Below, piece by piece: positions 25,923 through 36,042 of a stretch of DNA of 64,000 nucleotides. Both the position numbers and the translations under genes were made by a program. The notes beneath the pieces are model-generated. The model was not told where the DNA came from. It was given only the letters and a program-made list of their open reading frames with translations, and did not search any database. This DNA comes from Phaeovulum sp. (GTDB lineage: Bacteria > Pseudomonadota > Alphaproteobacteria > Rhodobacterales > Rhodobacteraceae): NCBI RefSeq assembly GCF_030684035.1, contig NZ_JAUXPI010000002.1:62001-126000 (forward strand), given 5' to 3'. Positions within the stretch are counted from its first letter, which is position 1, and the number at the start of each line of letters is the position of its first letter.

Positions 25923-27869
25923 CTAGCGCTGGTCGGGGGGCAGGGCTTCGGCCACAAGCTCTGCGACCGCGTCGGCAAGCGCAAGCATGCGCGAATGCGC
26001 ATCGCCCAGGCGGCGCATCGAGACCGAACGCTCCGCAACCTCTTTCATGCCGATTGCCAGAATCACCGGCACCTTGCCGACCGAATGCTCGCGCACCTTG
26101 TAGTTGATCTTTTCGTTGCGAATGTCGGCCTCGGCGCGGATCCCTGCCGCCTGAAGCGCCGCCACCACCTCACCCACGAAAGCATCGGCATCGGAGACAA
26201 TCGAGGCCACCACCACCTGCCGCGGCGCAAGCCAGAGCGGCAGCTTGCCCGCATGGCTTTCGATCAGGATGCCGATGAACCGTTCGAAACTGCCAAGCGT
26301 GGCGCGATGCAGCATCACCGGGCGGTGTTTCATGCCGTCTTCGGCGATGTAGCTTGCATCAAGCCGCTCGGGCAGCACGAAATCGACCTGGTGCGTGCCG
26401 CATTGCCAATCGCGCCCGATGGCGTCGGTCATCACGAATTCGAGCTTCGGCCCGTAAAACGCCCCTTCGCCGGGGTTCATGATGAAATCATATCCCGCCG
26501 CGCGGGTGGCATTGGCCAGCGCCGCCTCGGCCTTGTCCCAGGTCTCGTCGCTGCCGGCGCGCTTTTCCGGCCGGTCGGAGAACTTGATCTTGAAGCTCTC
26601 GAACCCGAGGTCGCGGTAAACCGATGACAGGAAGCCGATGAAGCGGCTGGTCTCGGATTCGATCTGGTCTTCGCGGCAGAAGATATGCGCATCGTCCTGG
26701 GTGAAGCCGCGTACCCGCATGATGCCGTGCAGCGCACCCGAAGGCTCATAGCGGTTGCACGAGCCGAATTCGGCCATGCGCAGCGGCAGGTCGCGGTAGG
26801 ACTTGAGACCGACGTTGAAGATCTGCACATGGCAGGGGCAGTTCATCGGCTTCAGCGCGTTGATGGTTTTTTCGCGCGCGCCTTCTTCGTCAACCTCGAC
26901 GATGAACATGTTCTCCTGATACTTTTCCCAGTGCCCCGAGGCTTCCCAGAGCTTGCGGGAAACCACCTGCGGGGTGTTCACCTCGACATAGCCGCCTTCG
27001 CGCTGCCGCCGCCGCATGTAGTCTTGCAGCGCGACATAGATGCTCCAGCCGTTCGGGTGCCAGAAAATCTGCCCCGGTGCCTCTTCCTGCATGTGGAAAA
27101 GGTCCATTTCGCGGCCGAGCTTGCGGTGGTCGCGCTTGGCGGCCTCTTCCAGCATGGTCAGATGCGCCTTCAAGGCGTCGCGGTTTTTGAAGGCGACACC
27201 GTAGATGCGTTGCAGCATCGGCCGGGTGCTGTCGCCGCGCCAATAGGCACCGGCCACGCTCATCAGCTTGAAGGCGTCGGCGGGAAGCTGGCCGGTGTGT
27301 TGCAGATGCGGGCCACGGCAGAGATCCTGCCAGTGGCCATGCCAATACATGCGGATCTGCTGATCTTCGGGGATCATGCCGATCAGCTCCACCTTGTAGG
27401 GCTCGCCCAGCGCCTCGTAATGGGCAATCGCGCGGGCGCGGACCCAGACCTCGGTGGTGACCGGATCGCGGCGGTTGATGATTTCGCGCATCTTTGCCTC
27501 GATCGCGCCGAGGTCTTCGGGGGTGAAGGGCTCGGCACGGTCGAAATCGTAATACCAGCCGTTTTCGATCACCGGGCCGATGGTGACCTTGACGCGCGGC
27601 CAGAGCTCCTGCACGGCGCGGGCCATGACATGCGCGAGATCGTGGCGGATGAGTTCAAGCGCCGCTGCCTCATCCTTCATCGTGTTGATGGCGATTGCGG
27701 CGCTTTCAGCGATTGGCCAGGCCAGATCCCAGTGCTTGCCGTTGAGCTGCGCCGAAATCGCCTGCTTGCCGAGCGAGGGCGCGATGGAGGCTGCGACCTC
27801 GGCGGCGGTGATGCCTGCGGGGTAGCTGCGGCTCTGGCCATCGGGAAGGGTGAGGGTAATCTGGGACAT
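25923..27869 (-). CDS. thrS: threonyl-tRNA synthetase
   Basis: A 648-residue class II synthetase. The N-terminal TGS domain ([19 protein letters not shown]) is followed by the editing domain with its H-x3-H ([11 protein letters not shown]) and the Cys/His of the second editing motif, then the catalytic core with motif 2 [34 protein letters not shown] and motif 3 [13 protein letters not shown], and an anticodon-binding C terminus. The start at 27869 follows a strong GAGGAGG site; an in-frame extension to 28169 is antisense to the neighbouring hydrolase. Confidence 0.97.
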   Translation of the reverse strand: MSQITLTLPDGQSRSYPAGITAAEVAASIAPSLGKQAISAQLNGKHWDLAWPIAESAAIAINTMKDEAAALELIRHDLAHVMARAVQELWPRVKVTIGPVIENGWYYDFDRAEPFTPEDLGAIEAKMREIINRRDPVTTEVWVRARAIAHYEALGEPYKVELIGMIPEDQQIRMYWHGHWQDLCRGPHLQHTGQLPADAFKLMSVAGAYWRGDSTRPMLQRIYGVAFKNRDALKAHLTMLEEAAKRDHRKLGREMDLFHMQEEAPGQIFWHPNGWSIYVALQDYMRRRQREGGYVEVNTPQVVSRKLWEASGHWEKYQENMFIVEVDEEGAREKTINALKPMNCPCHVQIFNVGLKSYRDLPLRMAEFGSCNRYEPSGALHGIMRVRGFTQDDAHIFCREDQIESETSRFIGFLSSVYRDLGFESFKIKFSDRPEKRAGSDETWDKAEAALANATRAAGYDFIMNPGEGAFYGPKLEFVMTDAIGRDWQCGTHQVDFVLPERLDASYIAEDGMKHRPVMLHRATLGSFERFIGILIESHAGKLPLWLAPRQVVVASIVSDADAFVGEVVAALQAAGIRAEADIRNEKINYKVREHSVGKVPVILAIGMKEVAERSVSMRRLGDAHSRMLALADAVAELVAEALPPDQR

Positions 27870-27927
27870 GCGGTCCTCCTCGTCGGTTTGGCGCCTACGA
27901 AACGCCCGGTTGCGGGTTATGCTGCGC

Positions 27928-27956
27928 GTGGTAGGAAGAATTCGCGCCCAAGTCAA
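27928..27956 (-). promoter_or_regulatory. candidate sigma-70 promoter of thrS
   Basis: On the minus strand TTGACT (27951-27956) and TACCAC (27928-27933) are spaced by exactly 17 bp, about 58 bp upstream of the thrS start in the divergent gap. The -10 match is modest. Confidence 0.4.
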
Positions 27957-27983
27957 CGGCGGGCAGGCTGCCGGGAGGCCCTC

Positions 27984-28721
27984 ATGACAGAAGATTTCAT
28001 TTCGCCCGAGGGACGGCGGATTGCCTTTGTGCAGCATGCGGGGCGGGGCCCGGGCGTGGTGTTTCTGGGCGGCTTCCGGTCCGACATGCAGGGCACCAAG
28101 GCGCTGGCGCTCGAGGCCTGGGCAGCCGCAGCGGGGCGTGGCTTTCTGCGCTTCGATTATTCGGGGCACGGCACCTCGGGCGGCGATTTCGAGGCGGGGT
28201 GCATTGGCGACTGGCTGGCGGATGCGCGGGCGGCGCTGGGCCTGACCGAGGGGCCGCAGGTGCTGGTCGGATCATCCATGGGTGGCTGGATAGCGCTATT
28301 GCTGGCGCGCGCGATGCCGGAGCGGGTGGCGGGGCTGGTAACGATTGCCGCCGCGCCGGATTTCACCGAGGACGGGTTCTGGGCCGGGTTCGATGCGGCG
28401 CGCCGCGCCGAGCTTTTGCGCGCGGGCCGGGTGGAAATGCCGTCGGACTATTCCGCCGAGCCCTATGCCATCACCCTTCGGCTGATCGAGGACGGGCGGC
28501 GGCATCTGCTGTTGCGCATGCCGCTCAACCTGCCGATGCCGGTGCGGATGTTGCAGGGCACCGCCGACGCCGATGTGCCGCAGGCGGTGGCGCTGCGGCT
28601 ATTGGCGCATGCCGAGGGGCCGGACATTCGGCTGACGCTGGTGAAAGCGGCGGACCATCGGTTTTCGACGCCGGAGTGTCTGCGGCTGATCGAGGCGGCG
28701 GTGGCGGAACTGGCGGGGTAG
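27984..28721 (+). CDS. alpha/beta hydrolase (ABHD10-like)
   Basis: A 245-residue soluble alpha/beta hydrolase. The nucleophile elbow is GSSMGG near residue 95; Asp in QGTADADVP and His in KAADHRFS complete the triad. GHGTSGGDF resembles the oxyanion region of the ABHD10/palmitoyl-thioesterase-like group. The start follows GGGAGG at good spacing and is divergent from thrS by 114 bp. Substrate not predictable. Confidence 0.85.
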   Translation: MTEDFISPEGRRIAFVQHAGRGPGVVFLGGFRSDMQGTKALALEAWAAAAGRGFLRFDYSGHGTSGGDFEAGCIGDWLADARAALGLTEGPQVLVGSSMGGWIALLLARAMPERVAGLVTIAAAPDFTEDGFWAGFDAARRAELLRAGRVEMPSDYSAEPYAITLRLIEDGRRHLLLRMPLNLPMPVRMLQGTADADVPQAVALRLLAHAEGPDIRLTLVKAADHRFSTPECLRLIEAAVAELAG

Positions 28722-28797
28722 GGGGGCCGTCTGCCCCCCTCTTGCGCGGTTCCCGCGCAATTCACCCCCCGAGGGTACTTGGGCATTGAAGAAGCGC
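28721..28797. repeat. diverged dispersed intergenic repeat, copy d
   Basis: Directly after the hydrolase stop: GGGGGGCCGTCTGCCCCCC hairpin, a second TGCGCGGTTCCCGCGCA hairpin, then CCCCCCGAGGGTACTTGGGCATTGAAGAAG. The end resembles GGGTATTT...AAGA of copies a-c. Confidence 0.45.
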
Positions 28798-28873
28798 CGA
28801 GTGGGATAAATGCAACCCGGCCTCCGCTTGGCTGGCGCGACCGGGTGGAAATATTACGTTTGTCTGGTGGTGT

Positions 28874-30139
28874 TCAGACGGCGCGGAGCGGGGTCACCTT
28901 CGCGGCGGTATTCGCGTTCTGGTCGATGAAGCGCAGAACCAGCGGGCGGATGCGCTCGCGCCAGCTTCTGCCGGCGAAGATGCCGTAGTGCCCCGCGCCG
29001 ATCTCGATATAGCCTGCCTTCTTTTCCGGCGGCAGGCCGGTGAGCAGATCGAGTGCTGCGGCGCACTGGCCGGGCGCGGAGATATCATCCTTGCTGCCTT
29101 CAACGGTTTTCACCGCGACATCGGTGATGCGGCCGATATCGACCTGGTGCCCGGCGACCACGAACCGGTTCTCGGCAATCTCGCGGCCCTTGAAGATGCG
29201 CTCGACGGTGGAAAGGTAGAATTCGGCGGTCATGTCCATGACCGAGAGATATTCATCGTAGAAGATGTTGTGCTTGTCGCGTTCGGAGCCCTCGCCCTTG
29301 GCTTCGGCGGTGATCTTGTCGGCGAAGGCCCTTGTGTGGGATTCGGAATTCATCGAGATGAACGAGGCAAGCTGCATCAGGCCGGGATAGACCAGCCGCC
29401 CGGCACCCCGGTATTTGAAGCCGACGCGCTGGATGACGAGGTGTTCAAGCTGGCCCATGGTCACCCGGCGGCCAAAGTCGGTGACTTCGGTGGGGTTGGA
29501 ATCGGGGTCGATCGGGCCGCCGATCAGGGTCAGGGTGCGGGGCTGCGCGGCGGGGTCGATTTCGGCCAGATAGGCGGTGGCGGCAAGCGTCAGCGGGGCC
29601 GGCTGGCAGACCGCGATCACGTTGATATCGGGGCCGAGATGGCGCATGAAATCAACGAGGTAGAGTGTGTAATCCTCGATGTCGAACTTGCCTTCGGAAA
29701 CCGCGATGTCGCGGGCATTGTGCCAATCGGTGATATAGACATCTGCATCGGGCAGCAGGCTTGCCACGGTTGAGCGCAAGAGCGTGGCGTAGTGGCCCGA
29801 CATCGGTGCCACCAGCAGCACCCGGCGCGGCATAGGCCCGCGCCCGGCTACCGCAAAGTGAATGAGGCTGCCAAAGGGCCGTTCGATCAGGGTTTCGACG
29901 TTCACCAGATGGTCGCGCCCGTCGATCCCCGGAATGCTGCGGATGCCCCAGTCGGGTTTGATCACCATGCGGGCGAAGCTGCGCTCGGTCACCCGGCCCC
30001 AGGCCGACATGACCTTGAACATCGGGTGCGGCACCAGGCCCCAGGCGGGGTAGGAGGCCACGGCGCGGGCCGAGGCACCCATCCATTCGTTGGTATTCCT
30101 GATGGTTTCCATCAGGTCATAACTCATCATGCCCTTCAT
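28874..30139 (-). CDS. phaZ: intracellular polyhydroxyalkanoate depolymerase PhaZ
   Basis: A 421-residue enzyme that mobilises stored PHB/PHA granules to hydroxyacids. MSYDLMETIRNTNEWMGASARA at the N terminus and the active-site Cys at about residue 178 in IAVCQPAPLT match the intracellular PhaZ family, which uses Cys rather than Ser. The start at 30139 follows GGGGAGACACG; ATG codons three and four codons in are also used in homologues. It is divergent from phaC across 93 bp, so the two may share regulatory sites. Confidence 0.94.
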   Translation of the reverse strand: MKGMMSYDLMETIRNTNEWMGASARAVASYPAWGLVPHPMFKVMSAWGRVTERSFARMVIKPDWGIRSIPGIDGRDHLVNVETLIERPFGSLIHFAVAGRGPMPRRVLLVAPMSGHYATLLRSTVASLLPDADVYITDWHNARDIAVSEGKFDIEDYTLYLVDFMRHLGPDINVIAVCQPAPLTLAATAYLAEIDPAAQPRTLTLIGGPIDPDSNPTEVTDFGRRVTMGQLEHLVIQRVGFKYRGAGRLVYPGLMQLASFISMNSESHTRAFADKITAEAKGEGSERDKHNIFYDEYLSVMDMTAEFYLSTVERIFKGREIAENRFVVAGHQVDIGRITDVAVKTVEGSKDDISAPGQCAAALDLLTGLPPEKKAGYIEIGAGHYGIFAGRSWRERIRPLVLRFIDQNANTAAKVTPLRAV

Positions 30140-30232
30140 CGTGTCTCCCCAACGGACCGGACCCAAACGCCGCTTTACCGCCCGGCCCCTGCGACGCTAT
30201 GTTGCATGTGAGGATAGGGAGGAAAGATTGCC

Positions 30233-32026
30233 ATGACAACGGCTGACGGTGACCTTCCTGCTGCGACGCAGCATTTGACCGAGAATCTGGCCCGAGTCGA
30301 GGCTTTGTCGCAACGCCTTGTGGCGGCATTGGCGCAAAAGCGGGCACCCAACCCGGCCCTTGAAGCGCCGGGGCAGGAGCTTTTCCTCAAGGCAGGCTCG
30401 GCGCTGATGAAGGAATGGCTGGAGCACCCGGGCAAGCTGATGGAAACGCAGATCAGCTATTGGGGCCAGGCATTGAAGCATTATGCCGAGGCGCAGGCCG
30501 TGCTGGCAAAGGGCAAGCTCGCGGTGCCCGAGGATACCGGGCCAAAGGACCGGCGTTTTTCCAACCCGCTCTGGGACACCAACCCCTATTTCAACTTCGT
30601 CAAGCAGCAATACCTGATATCGGCGAAGGCGATCGAGGCGTCGGTTTCCGCGATCGAGGGGCTTGAGCCGGTTGACCGCAAGCGGATCGACTATTTCACC
30701 CGGCAGATCATCGACCTGATGGCGCCGACGAATTTCCTTGCCACCAACCCCGATGCGCTGGAGCGCGCGGTGGCAACCGAGGGCGAGAGTCTGGTGCGGG
30801 GGATGGAAAACCTTGTTGCCGACATCGAGGCACACAAGGGCGATCTGGTGATCACCCTGGCCGACCGCGACGCCTTCAAGGTCGGGGTCAATATCGGCAC
30901 CGCAAAGGGCGGTGTGGTCTATCGCAACCATCTGTTCGAGTTGATCCAGTTCAGCCCCAGCACCGAAACGGTGCACCAGACGCCCCTGGTGATCTTTCCG
31001 CCATGGATCAACAAGTTCTACATTCTCGACCTGAAGCCCGAAAACAGCCTGATCCGCTGGATCGTCGATCAGGGCTTCACGCTGTTTGTGGTGGCATGGA
31101 AAAACCCCGATGCCTCCTATGCCAAGATCGGCATGGACGACTATGTGCGCGATGGCTATCTGACCGCGATCCGCGAGATCAAGGCGATCACCGGCGAGGA
31201 AAAGCTGAATGCGGTCGGCTATTGCATCGCGGGCACCACGCTTGGGCTGACGCTGGCGCTTATGCTAAAGCGCGGCGACAAGTCGATCAACGCGGCAACC
31301 TTCTTTACCACGCTTACCGATTTCGCCGATCAGGGAGAGTTCACCGCTTTCCTGCAAGATGATTTTGTCGATGGCATTGAAGAACAGGTTGCGCGCGAAG
31401 GGGTGCTGGCGTCGTATTTCATGACCCGCACCTTCAGCTATCTGCGCGCCAACGACCTGATCTATCAGCCGGCGATCCGCAGCTACATGATGGGCGAGGC
31501 CCCGCCCGCCTTCGATCTCTTGTTCTGGAACGGCGATGGCACCAATCTGCCGGGCAAGATGGCGGTCGAATATCTGCGCGGGCTTTGCCAGCGCGACGAG
31601 TTCGCCGGCAAGGGGTTCACGGTGCTGGGCGAGAAGGTAAAGCTTTCCGGGGTCAAGGTGCCGCTTTGCGCGATTGCCTGCGAAACCGACCATATCGCGC
31701 CCTGGCGCGCGAGCTTTGCCGGGGTGGCGCAGATGGGCGCGAAGGACAAGACCTTCATCCTGTCGCAGTCGGGCCATATCGCCGGTATCGTCAACCCGCC
31801 GGGCAAGGACAAATACGGCCATTACACCTCGCCAGCAGCGATCACCGATGCCGATGCCTGGCGCACGGCGGCGGAGTTCCACAAGGGCAGCTGGTGGCCG
31901 CGCTGGGGGGCGTGGCTGGCTGGGCGCTCCGGCAAGCGGATCGCGGCGCGGGAGTTGGGCGATTCGGCGCATCCGGTGCTGGCACCCGCGCCGGGCACCT
32001 ATGTGCTGGAGCGGCCAGAGGCCTGA
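30233..32026 (+). CDS. phaC: class I poly(3-hydroxyalkanoate) polymerase PhaC
   Basis: A 597-residue PHA synthase polymerising hydroxyacyl-CoA into polyester. The catalytic Cys is residue 331 in VGYCIAGTTLGL; the lipase-like box reads G-x-C-x-A-G, with Ala where G-x-C-x-G-G enzymes have Gly. The C-terminal triad Asp and His fit ETDHIAPW and SGHIAGIVNPP. The N-terminal 200 residues are the variable PhaC_N region. The start has GGAGGAAAG. Followed by phaP after 116 bp. Confidence 0.96.
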   Translation: MTTADGDLPAATQHLTENLARVEALSQRLVAALAQKRAPNPALEAPGQELFLKAGSALMKEWLEHPGKLMETQISYWGQALKHYAEAQAVLAKGKLAVPEDTGPKDRRFSNPLWDTNPYFNFVKQQYLISAKAIEASVSAIEGLEPVDRKRIDYFTRQIIDLMAPTNFLATNPDALERAVATEGESLVRGMENLVADIEAHKGDLVITLADRDAFKVGVNIGTAKGGVVYRNHLFELIQFSPSTETVHQTPLVIFPPWINKFYILDLKPENSLIRWIVDQGFTLFVVAWKNPDASYAKIGMDDYVRDGYLTAIREIKAITGEEKLNAVGYCIAGTTLGLTLALMLKRGDKSINAATFFTTLTDFADQGEFTAFLQDDFVDGIEEQVAREGVLASYFMTRTFSYLRANDLIYQPAIRSYMMGEAPPAFDLLFWNGDGTNLPGKMAVEYLRGLCQRDEFAGKGFTVLGEKVKLSGVKVPLCAIACETDHIAPWRASFAGVAQMGAKDKTFILSQSGHIAGIVNPPGKDKYGHYTSPAAITDADAWRTAAEFHKGSWWPRWGAWLAGRSGKRIAARELGDSAHPVLAPAPGTYVLERPEA

Positions 32027-32049
32027 TATTGGCCGAAACTATGGGTATT

Positions 32050-32090
32050 CTGCGTTGCAGCAATTTGCCTCTTGAAATGCTGCAGCGCAG
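32050..32090. promoter_or_regulatory. two CTGC-N3-GCAG sites, predicted PhaR operator of phaP
   Basis: CTGCGTTGCAG (32050-32060) and CTGCAGCGCAG (32080-32090) each fit CTGC-N3-GCAG exactly, the site known for PhaR of Paracoccus denitrificans. Their starts are 30 bp apart, so they lie on the same DNA face, 53-93 bp before the phaP start. PhaR is encoded just downstream, supporting repression of phaP when no granules are present. Confidence 0.75.
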
Positions 32091-32142
32091 CGTGTATGTA
32101 TCTTGGCAGAAACACACCGCACCCCAAACCGGAGATATTCAA

Positions 32143-32595
32143 ATGGCCAAGACCCAAGACTACACCAAGACCATGCAAGACATGTTCGGCGCCTTCCCGA
32201 TCGACACCTCGGCGTTCCAGGAAGCGTTCAAAAGCTCGACCGCGATGGGCGAGCGCCTGACCAAGGTGGCGCTTGAAGCCGCCGAAAAATCGACCGAGAT
32301 TTCCTCGGCATGGACCAAGGCGACGCTGTCGCGCGTTGGCGATCTGTCGAAATCGAAAGCGGAACCGGCCGATTACGCCAAGGCGATGACCGACTTTGCT
32401 TCGGCCGCTGCCGAGACCGCAGCCGAAAACCTCGCCGCCTTCGCCGAAGTCGCGAAGAAAGTGCAGATGGAAACCGTCGAGCTGATGCTTGCGGCGGGCA
32501 AGGAAGCGTCGGAAGATGCGACCGCTGCGGTGAAGAAAGCGACCGATGACGTGACCGCTGCGGCCAAGAAAGCCACCGCGAGCGTCAAGGCCTGA
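32143..32595 (+). CDS. phaP: phasin PhaP
   Basis: A 150-residue, Ala/Lys/Glu-rich, almost entirely helical protein that coats PHA granules. The N-terminal DYTKTMQDMFGAFPIDTSAFQEAFKSS region and a heptad-like Ala/Lys C terminus (AAVKKATDDVTAAAKKATASVKA) match alphaproteobacterial phasins of the Phasin_2 type. The start follows GGAGATATTC. It is flanked by the predicted PhaR operator and an intrinsic terminator, so it appears monocistronic. Confidence 0.9.
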   Translation: MAKTQDYTKTMQDMFGAFPIDTSAFQEAFKSSTAMGERLTKVALEAAEKSTEISSAWTKATLSRVGDLSKSKAEPADYAKAMTDFASAAAETAAENLAAFAEVAKKVQMETVELMLAAGKEASEDATAAVKKATDDVTAAAKKATASVKA

Positions 32596-32646
32596 TCGCC
32601 ATTTCAGATTGGCACTGCGGCCATCCTCTCTGCCGCAGCTGCATTC

Positions 32647-32678
32647 AAGGCGGGCTTCAGGGCCCGCCTTTTTCTTTT
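32647..32678 (+). terminator. intrinsic terminator of phaP
   Basis: Stem AAGGCGGGC (32647-32655) with GCCCGCCTT (32662-32670) and a 6-nt loop, running into TTTCTTTTG. It separates phaP from phaR. Confidence 0.85.
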
Positions 32679-32740
32679 GTTGCTTTTACGCGTCCGAGTA
32701 TTAGGCTTCGCTGCACTGCCAAAAGCTTCCGGAGGACCAC

Positions 32741-33304
32741 ATGGCCGAAGACGCCAAGCCGCTGCTCATCAAGCGTTACGCCAGCCGCCGACTCTACAAC
32801 ACCGAAACCAGCGATTATGTGACGCTGGAGGATATTGCCGCCTTCATCCGCGACGGCCGCGAGGTGCAGATCATCGACCTGAAATCGGGCGATGACCTTA
32901 CCCGCCAGTATCTGCTGCAAATCGTATCCGACCATGAAAGCCGTGGCGAAAGCGTGCTGCCGGTCGATCTGCTCACCGATCTTGTGCGCAGCTACACCAC
33001 CCAGGCGCAAAGCGTGGTGCCGCAGTTTCTTGCCGCCAGCTTCCAGATCCTGCGCGAAGGGCAATCGAAGCTGATGGAAAACCTCACCGCCTTTCCCAAC
33101 CCGATGGCCAAGATGCCGGGCTTCGAGGCGTTGCAGCGCCAGCAGCAGGCGTTCATGAAGACCATGATGGGGGGCTGGGCCGCCAGTCCGGACGACGACG
33201 AGGCCGCAAGCGATACCGCCACCGCCAAACCGGCGGGCCGCGAAGACCTTGACGCGATCAAGAAGCAACTGGCCGAATTGCAGGCGAAGCTTTCCAAATT
33301 GTGA
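32741..33304 (+). CDS. phaR: polyhydroxyalkanoate synthesis repressor PhaR
   Basis: A 187-residue regulator that binds both DNA and PHA granules and represses phasin genes until polymer appears. The PHB/PHA accumulation regulator domain is at the N terminus (LLIKRYASRRLYNTETSDYVTLEDIAAFIRDG), followed by the PHB-binding region around LLPVDLLTDLVRSYTTQAQSVVPQFL and a C-terminal coiled segment. The start follows CCGGAGGACC. The two CTGC-N3-GCAG sites upstream of phaP are its predicted targets. Confidence 0.93.
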   Translation: MAEDAKPLLIKRYASRRLYNTETSDYVTLEDIAAFIRDGREVQIIDLKSGDDLTRQYLLQIVSDHESRGESVLPVDLLTDLVRSYTTQAQSVVPQFLAASFQILREGQSKLMENLTAFPNPMAKMPGFEALQRQQQAFMKTMMGGWAASPDDDEAASDTATAKPAGREDLDAIKKQLAELQAKLSKL

Positions 33305-33311
33305 GAATGAC

Positions 33312-33328
33312 GGCGGCGCTACGCCGCC
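33312..33328. terminator. short hairpin between convergent phaR and aminotransferase genes
   Basis: GGCGGCG (33312-33318) and CGCCGCC (33322-33328) with a 3-nt loop, followed by ACCCTTTC. It lies 8 bp after the phaR stop and 7 bp from the other stop. Confidence 0.5.
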
Positions 33329-33334
33329 ACCCTT

Positions 33335-34702
33335 TCAGGCAACCTCGGCAAAGACCTGTTTCAGCGCCCGTTCAAGCTTGTCGAACATCTCGTCCATCTG
33401 CGGCAGCGTCATGATGAACGGCGGGCAAAGCACGATCGCCTGCCCCAGCGGGCGGCAGATCAGCCCTTGATCGGTGCAGGCATTGGCGATGCGCTCCGAT
33501 ACGCTCAGCGAGCCGTCGAACGGGGTTTTCGTGGCCTTGTCCTTCACCGCTTCGAGCGCGCCCATCAGCCCCTTGCCGCGCCACTCGCCGATATTGGGGT
33601 TTTCCGCCAGCCGCGCCAGCCCCGCCTCGAAATGCGGTGTGAGGTGGCGGACGTTTTCCGCCAGACCCTCGTTCATCACCACGTCGATCGCCTTGAGCGC
33701 GATGGCGCAGCCGACGGGGTGGCCCGAGGCGGTGAAGCCATGCGGAAACTCTTCAATCGCTTCCGCTGCGGCCTGCACCCGGTCGGCCAATTCGTCGCCA
33801 AGGATCACCGCACCCATCGGGAAAAATCCGGCGGTGAGGTTCTTTGAGGAAATGATCGCGTCGGGCATGAAGCCATAGGTTTCGCAGCCCCAGGTATTGC
33901 CGGTGCGGCCGAAGCCGGTGATGACCTCGTCCGAAATCACCGGAATCCCGTATTTGCGCAGGATCGGCAGCATTGCCTGAAAATACCCCGCCGAGGGCAC
34001 CACTACCCCGCCCGCGCCCATGACCGGCTCGGCGAAGAACCCGGCGATGGTGTCTGCCCCCTCCTTGATGATCGTCGCCTCAAGCTCATTGGCCAAGCGC
34101 CGGGTGAATTGCGCCTCGGTCTCGCCGTGCTGGCCATAGCGCCAGTAATGCGGGCAGCCAAGGTGCAGAAAGCCCGGCAGCGGCAGGCCGAAAACGCTGT
34201 TGTAGGGCTTGCCGGTCATGCTGGCGGAAACCGCGGTGACCCCGTGATAGGCGTTCCAGCGGGTGAGGATCTTGCGGCGTTGTGGCTTGCCCTCGGCCGC
34301 ATGCAGAAACCACAGGATCTTGACCATCGTGTCGTTCGCCTCGGAGCCGGAGTTGGTGTAGAACACCCGGCCCCGGCTGAACGGCGACACTTCCACCAGC
34401 TTTTCGCTCAGCAACACGGTCTGGTCCGACATCCGGCCGAAAAAGGCGTGATAGCCTGCCAGCTTTTCATATTGCCTCTTTGCGGTCTCGATCAGGCCGG
34501 GGTGATCGAAGCCCGCAACCATGTTCCAAAGCCCCGAGTTCGCATCGAGATATTCGCGCCCGTGGGTATCATAGACGTAAGGCCCGCGACCATGGGTCAG
34601 CACCACCGCGCCGCGTTCGTGCACCGAGGGCAGATCGGTGAAGCCGTAAAGCGAATAGCGGTCGGCCCGGGCTTCCCAGGAATTGGGGGCGTTGTCGCGC
34701 AT
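33335..34702 (-). CDS. class III aminotransferase (omega-amino acid:pyruvate type)
   Basis: A 455-residue PLP enzyme of the class III (subgroup II) aminotransferases. [13 protein letters not shown] binds the PLP phosphate, [14 protein letters not shown] holds the PLP-contacting Asp, and [17 protein letters not shown] carries the Schiff-base Lys. Members transfer amino groups from omega-amino acids, taurine or polyamines, usually to pyruvate. The substrate cannot be fixed from sequence. The start follows AAGGAGAG. Confidence 0.87.
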   Translation of the reverse strand: MRDNAPNSWEARADRYSLYGFTDLPSVHERGAVVLTHGRGPYVYDTHGREYLDANSGLWNMVAGFDHPGLIETAKRQYEKLAGYHAFFGRMSDQTVLLSEKLVEVSPFSRGRVFYTNSGSEANDTMVKILWFLHAAEGKPQRRKILTRWNAYHGVTAVSASMTGKPYNSVFGLPLPGFLHLGCPHYWRYGQHGETEAQFTRRLANELEATIIKEGADTIAGFFAEPVMGAGGVVVPSAGYFQAMLPILRKYGIPVISDEVITGFGRTGNTWGCETYGFMPDAIISSKNLTAGFFPMGAVILGDELADRVQAAAEAIEEFPHGFTASGHPVGCAIALKAIDVVMNEGLAENVRHLTPHFEAGLARLAENPNIGEWRGKGLMGALEAVKDKATKTPFDGSLSVSERIANACTDQGLICRPLGQAIVLCPPFIMTLPQMDEMFDKLERALKQVFAEVA

Positions 34703-34802
34703 GGCACTCTCCTTCAAAGCATGAAGGGCAGGCTAGCCGGGTGCGCGGGCGGGTTCAATGGGGGCAGATGAAACGCCGCAGCGGCCCGCGACGTCGCTGC
34801 AA

Positions 34803-34884
34803 CTGCTTCAGTGCAAATATCCCCGCCGGAGGCTCTTGCCGCACACCAAGCGCGCTCCGCGAGGGATATTTCTTTCTGAAGCAG
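34803..34884. repeat. inverted pair of dispersed repeat units, copy e
   Basis: Outer arms CTGCTTCAG (34803-34811)/CTGAAGCAG (34876-34884) and inner arms AAATATCCC (34815-34823)/GGGATATTT (34863-34871) are both perfect. The left half shares an exact 19-nt reverse complement, AAATATCCCCGCCGGAGGC, with 40381-40399. It abuts the hisE stop codon. Confidence 0.75.
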
Positions 34885-35193
34885 TCAGCGCGATGCTTTT
34901 TCGGCGAGGCCCGAGGTGCCTTCGCGCCGCTCGAGTTCGGCCTCGATGTCGGCAAGGCTCACCTCGCGCGCGGCGAGCATGACCAGCAGGTGATAGAGCA
35001 CGTCCGCCGCCTCGGCGGTGAGGCGGGCCTTGTCGCCCCGGACCGCTTCGATGATCGCCTCGATGGCTTCCTCGCCGAATTTCTCGGCGCATTTTTCGGG
35101 GCCCTTGGCCAGCAGTTTCGCGGTCCAGCTGGTTTCCGGGTCGGTGCCCTTGCGGGCCGCGATGGTGGCGGCAAGGCGGTAAAGGGCGCTCAT
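34885..35193 (-). CDS. hisE: phosphoribosyl-ATP diphosphatase
   Basis: A 102-residue all-helical MazG-like enzyme for the second step of histidine synthesis (PR-ATP to PR-AMP). [31 protein letters not shown] and [11 protein letters not shown] supply the metal-binding Glu/Asp residues. The ATG overlaps the hisF TGA by 4 bp, so it is translationally coupled. It is a stand-alone HisE, not fused to HisI. Confidence 0.94.
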   Translation of the reverse strand: MSALYRLAATIAARKGTDPETSWTAKLLAKGPEKCAEKFGEEAIEAIIEAVRGDKARLTAEAADVLYHLLVMLAAREVSLADIEAELERREGTSGLAEKASR

Positions 35194-35951
35194 GCGAGCC
35201 TCATCGGGATGCCCGCGGCGGCCATGTGTTCCTTGGCCTCGCGGATGGTGAAGGTGCCGAAGTGGAAGATCGAGGCGGCGAGCACGGCGCTGGCGTGGCC
35301 TTCGGTGATGCCTTCGACGAGGTGGTCGAGCGTGCCGACGCCGCCTGAAGCGATCACCGGAATGGACACCGCATCGGCGATGGCGCGGGTGAGGGGGATG
35401 TTGAAGCCCTGCCTGGTGCCGTCGCGGTCCATCGAGGTCAGCAGGATTTCCCCGGCACCCTTGGCCGCCACGGTGCGGGCAAATTCGACAGCGTCGATGC
35501 CGGTGGCGCGCCGCCCGCCATGGGTGAAGATTTCCCAGCGGCCGGGGGCCACGGTTTTCGCGTCGATCGCCACCACGATGCACTGGCTGCCGAAACGGTC
35601 GGCGGCCTCGGCGACCACATCGGGGTTGGCGACGGCGGCTGAGTTGAACGAAACCTTGTCGGCACCGGCAAGCAGCAGCGCGCGCACGTCCGCATGGCTC
35701 CGCACGCCGCCGCCCACCGTGAAGGGCATGAAGCATTGTTCGGCGGTGCGGGTGACCACGTCATACATGGTGCCGCGATTTTCATGCGTGGCGTGGATGT
35801 CGAGAAAGGTCAGCTCGTCCGCCCCCGCCGCGTCATAGGCCTTGGCCGCCTCGACCGGGTCACCCGCATCGACCAGATTGACAAAGTTGACGCCCTTGAC
35901 CACGCGGCCATCGGCGACATCAAGGCAGGGGATGATGCGGGTTTTCAGCAT
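35190..35951 (-). CDS. hisF: imidazole glycerol phosphate synthase, cyclase subunit
   Basis: A 253-residue TIM barrel that partners HisH to make IGP and AICAR. Catalytic Asp residues fit [19 protein letters not shown] (near residue 11) and the second-half [18 protein letters not shown] (near residue 130). [12 protein letters not shown] is the second phosphate-binding site. In the same minus-strand run as hisA (upstream, 91-bp gap) and hisE (overlapping). Confidence 0.97.
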   Translation of the reverse strand: MLKTRIIPCLDVADGRVVKGVNFVNLVDAGDPVEAAKAYDAAGADELTFLDIHATHENRGTMYDVVTRTAEQCFMPFTVGGGVRSHADVRALLLAGADKVSFNSAAVANPDVVAEAADRFGSQCIVVAIDAKTVAPGRWEIFTHGGRRATGIDAVEFARTVAAKGAGEILLTSMDRDGTRQGFNIPLTRAIADAVSIPVIASGGVGTLDHLVEGITEGHASAVLAASIFHFGTFTIREAKEHMAAAGIPMRLA

Positions 35952-36042
35952 GGCGGGGCTCCTTGCCCCCTAGGTAGCGCCTCGGGGCGCGCGAGGGAAG
36001 GGGGGCGCGCGCCCGCCGAGGTTTGGGCGCTGATGAAGCGGG

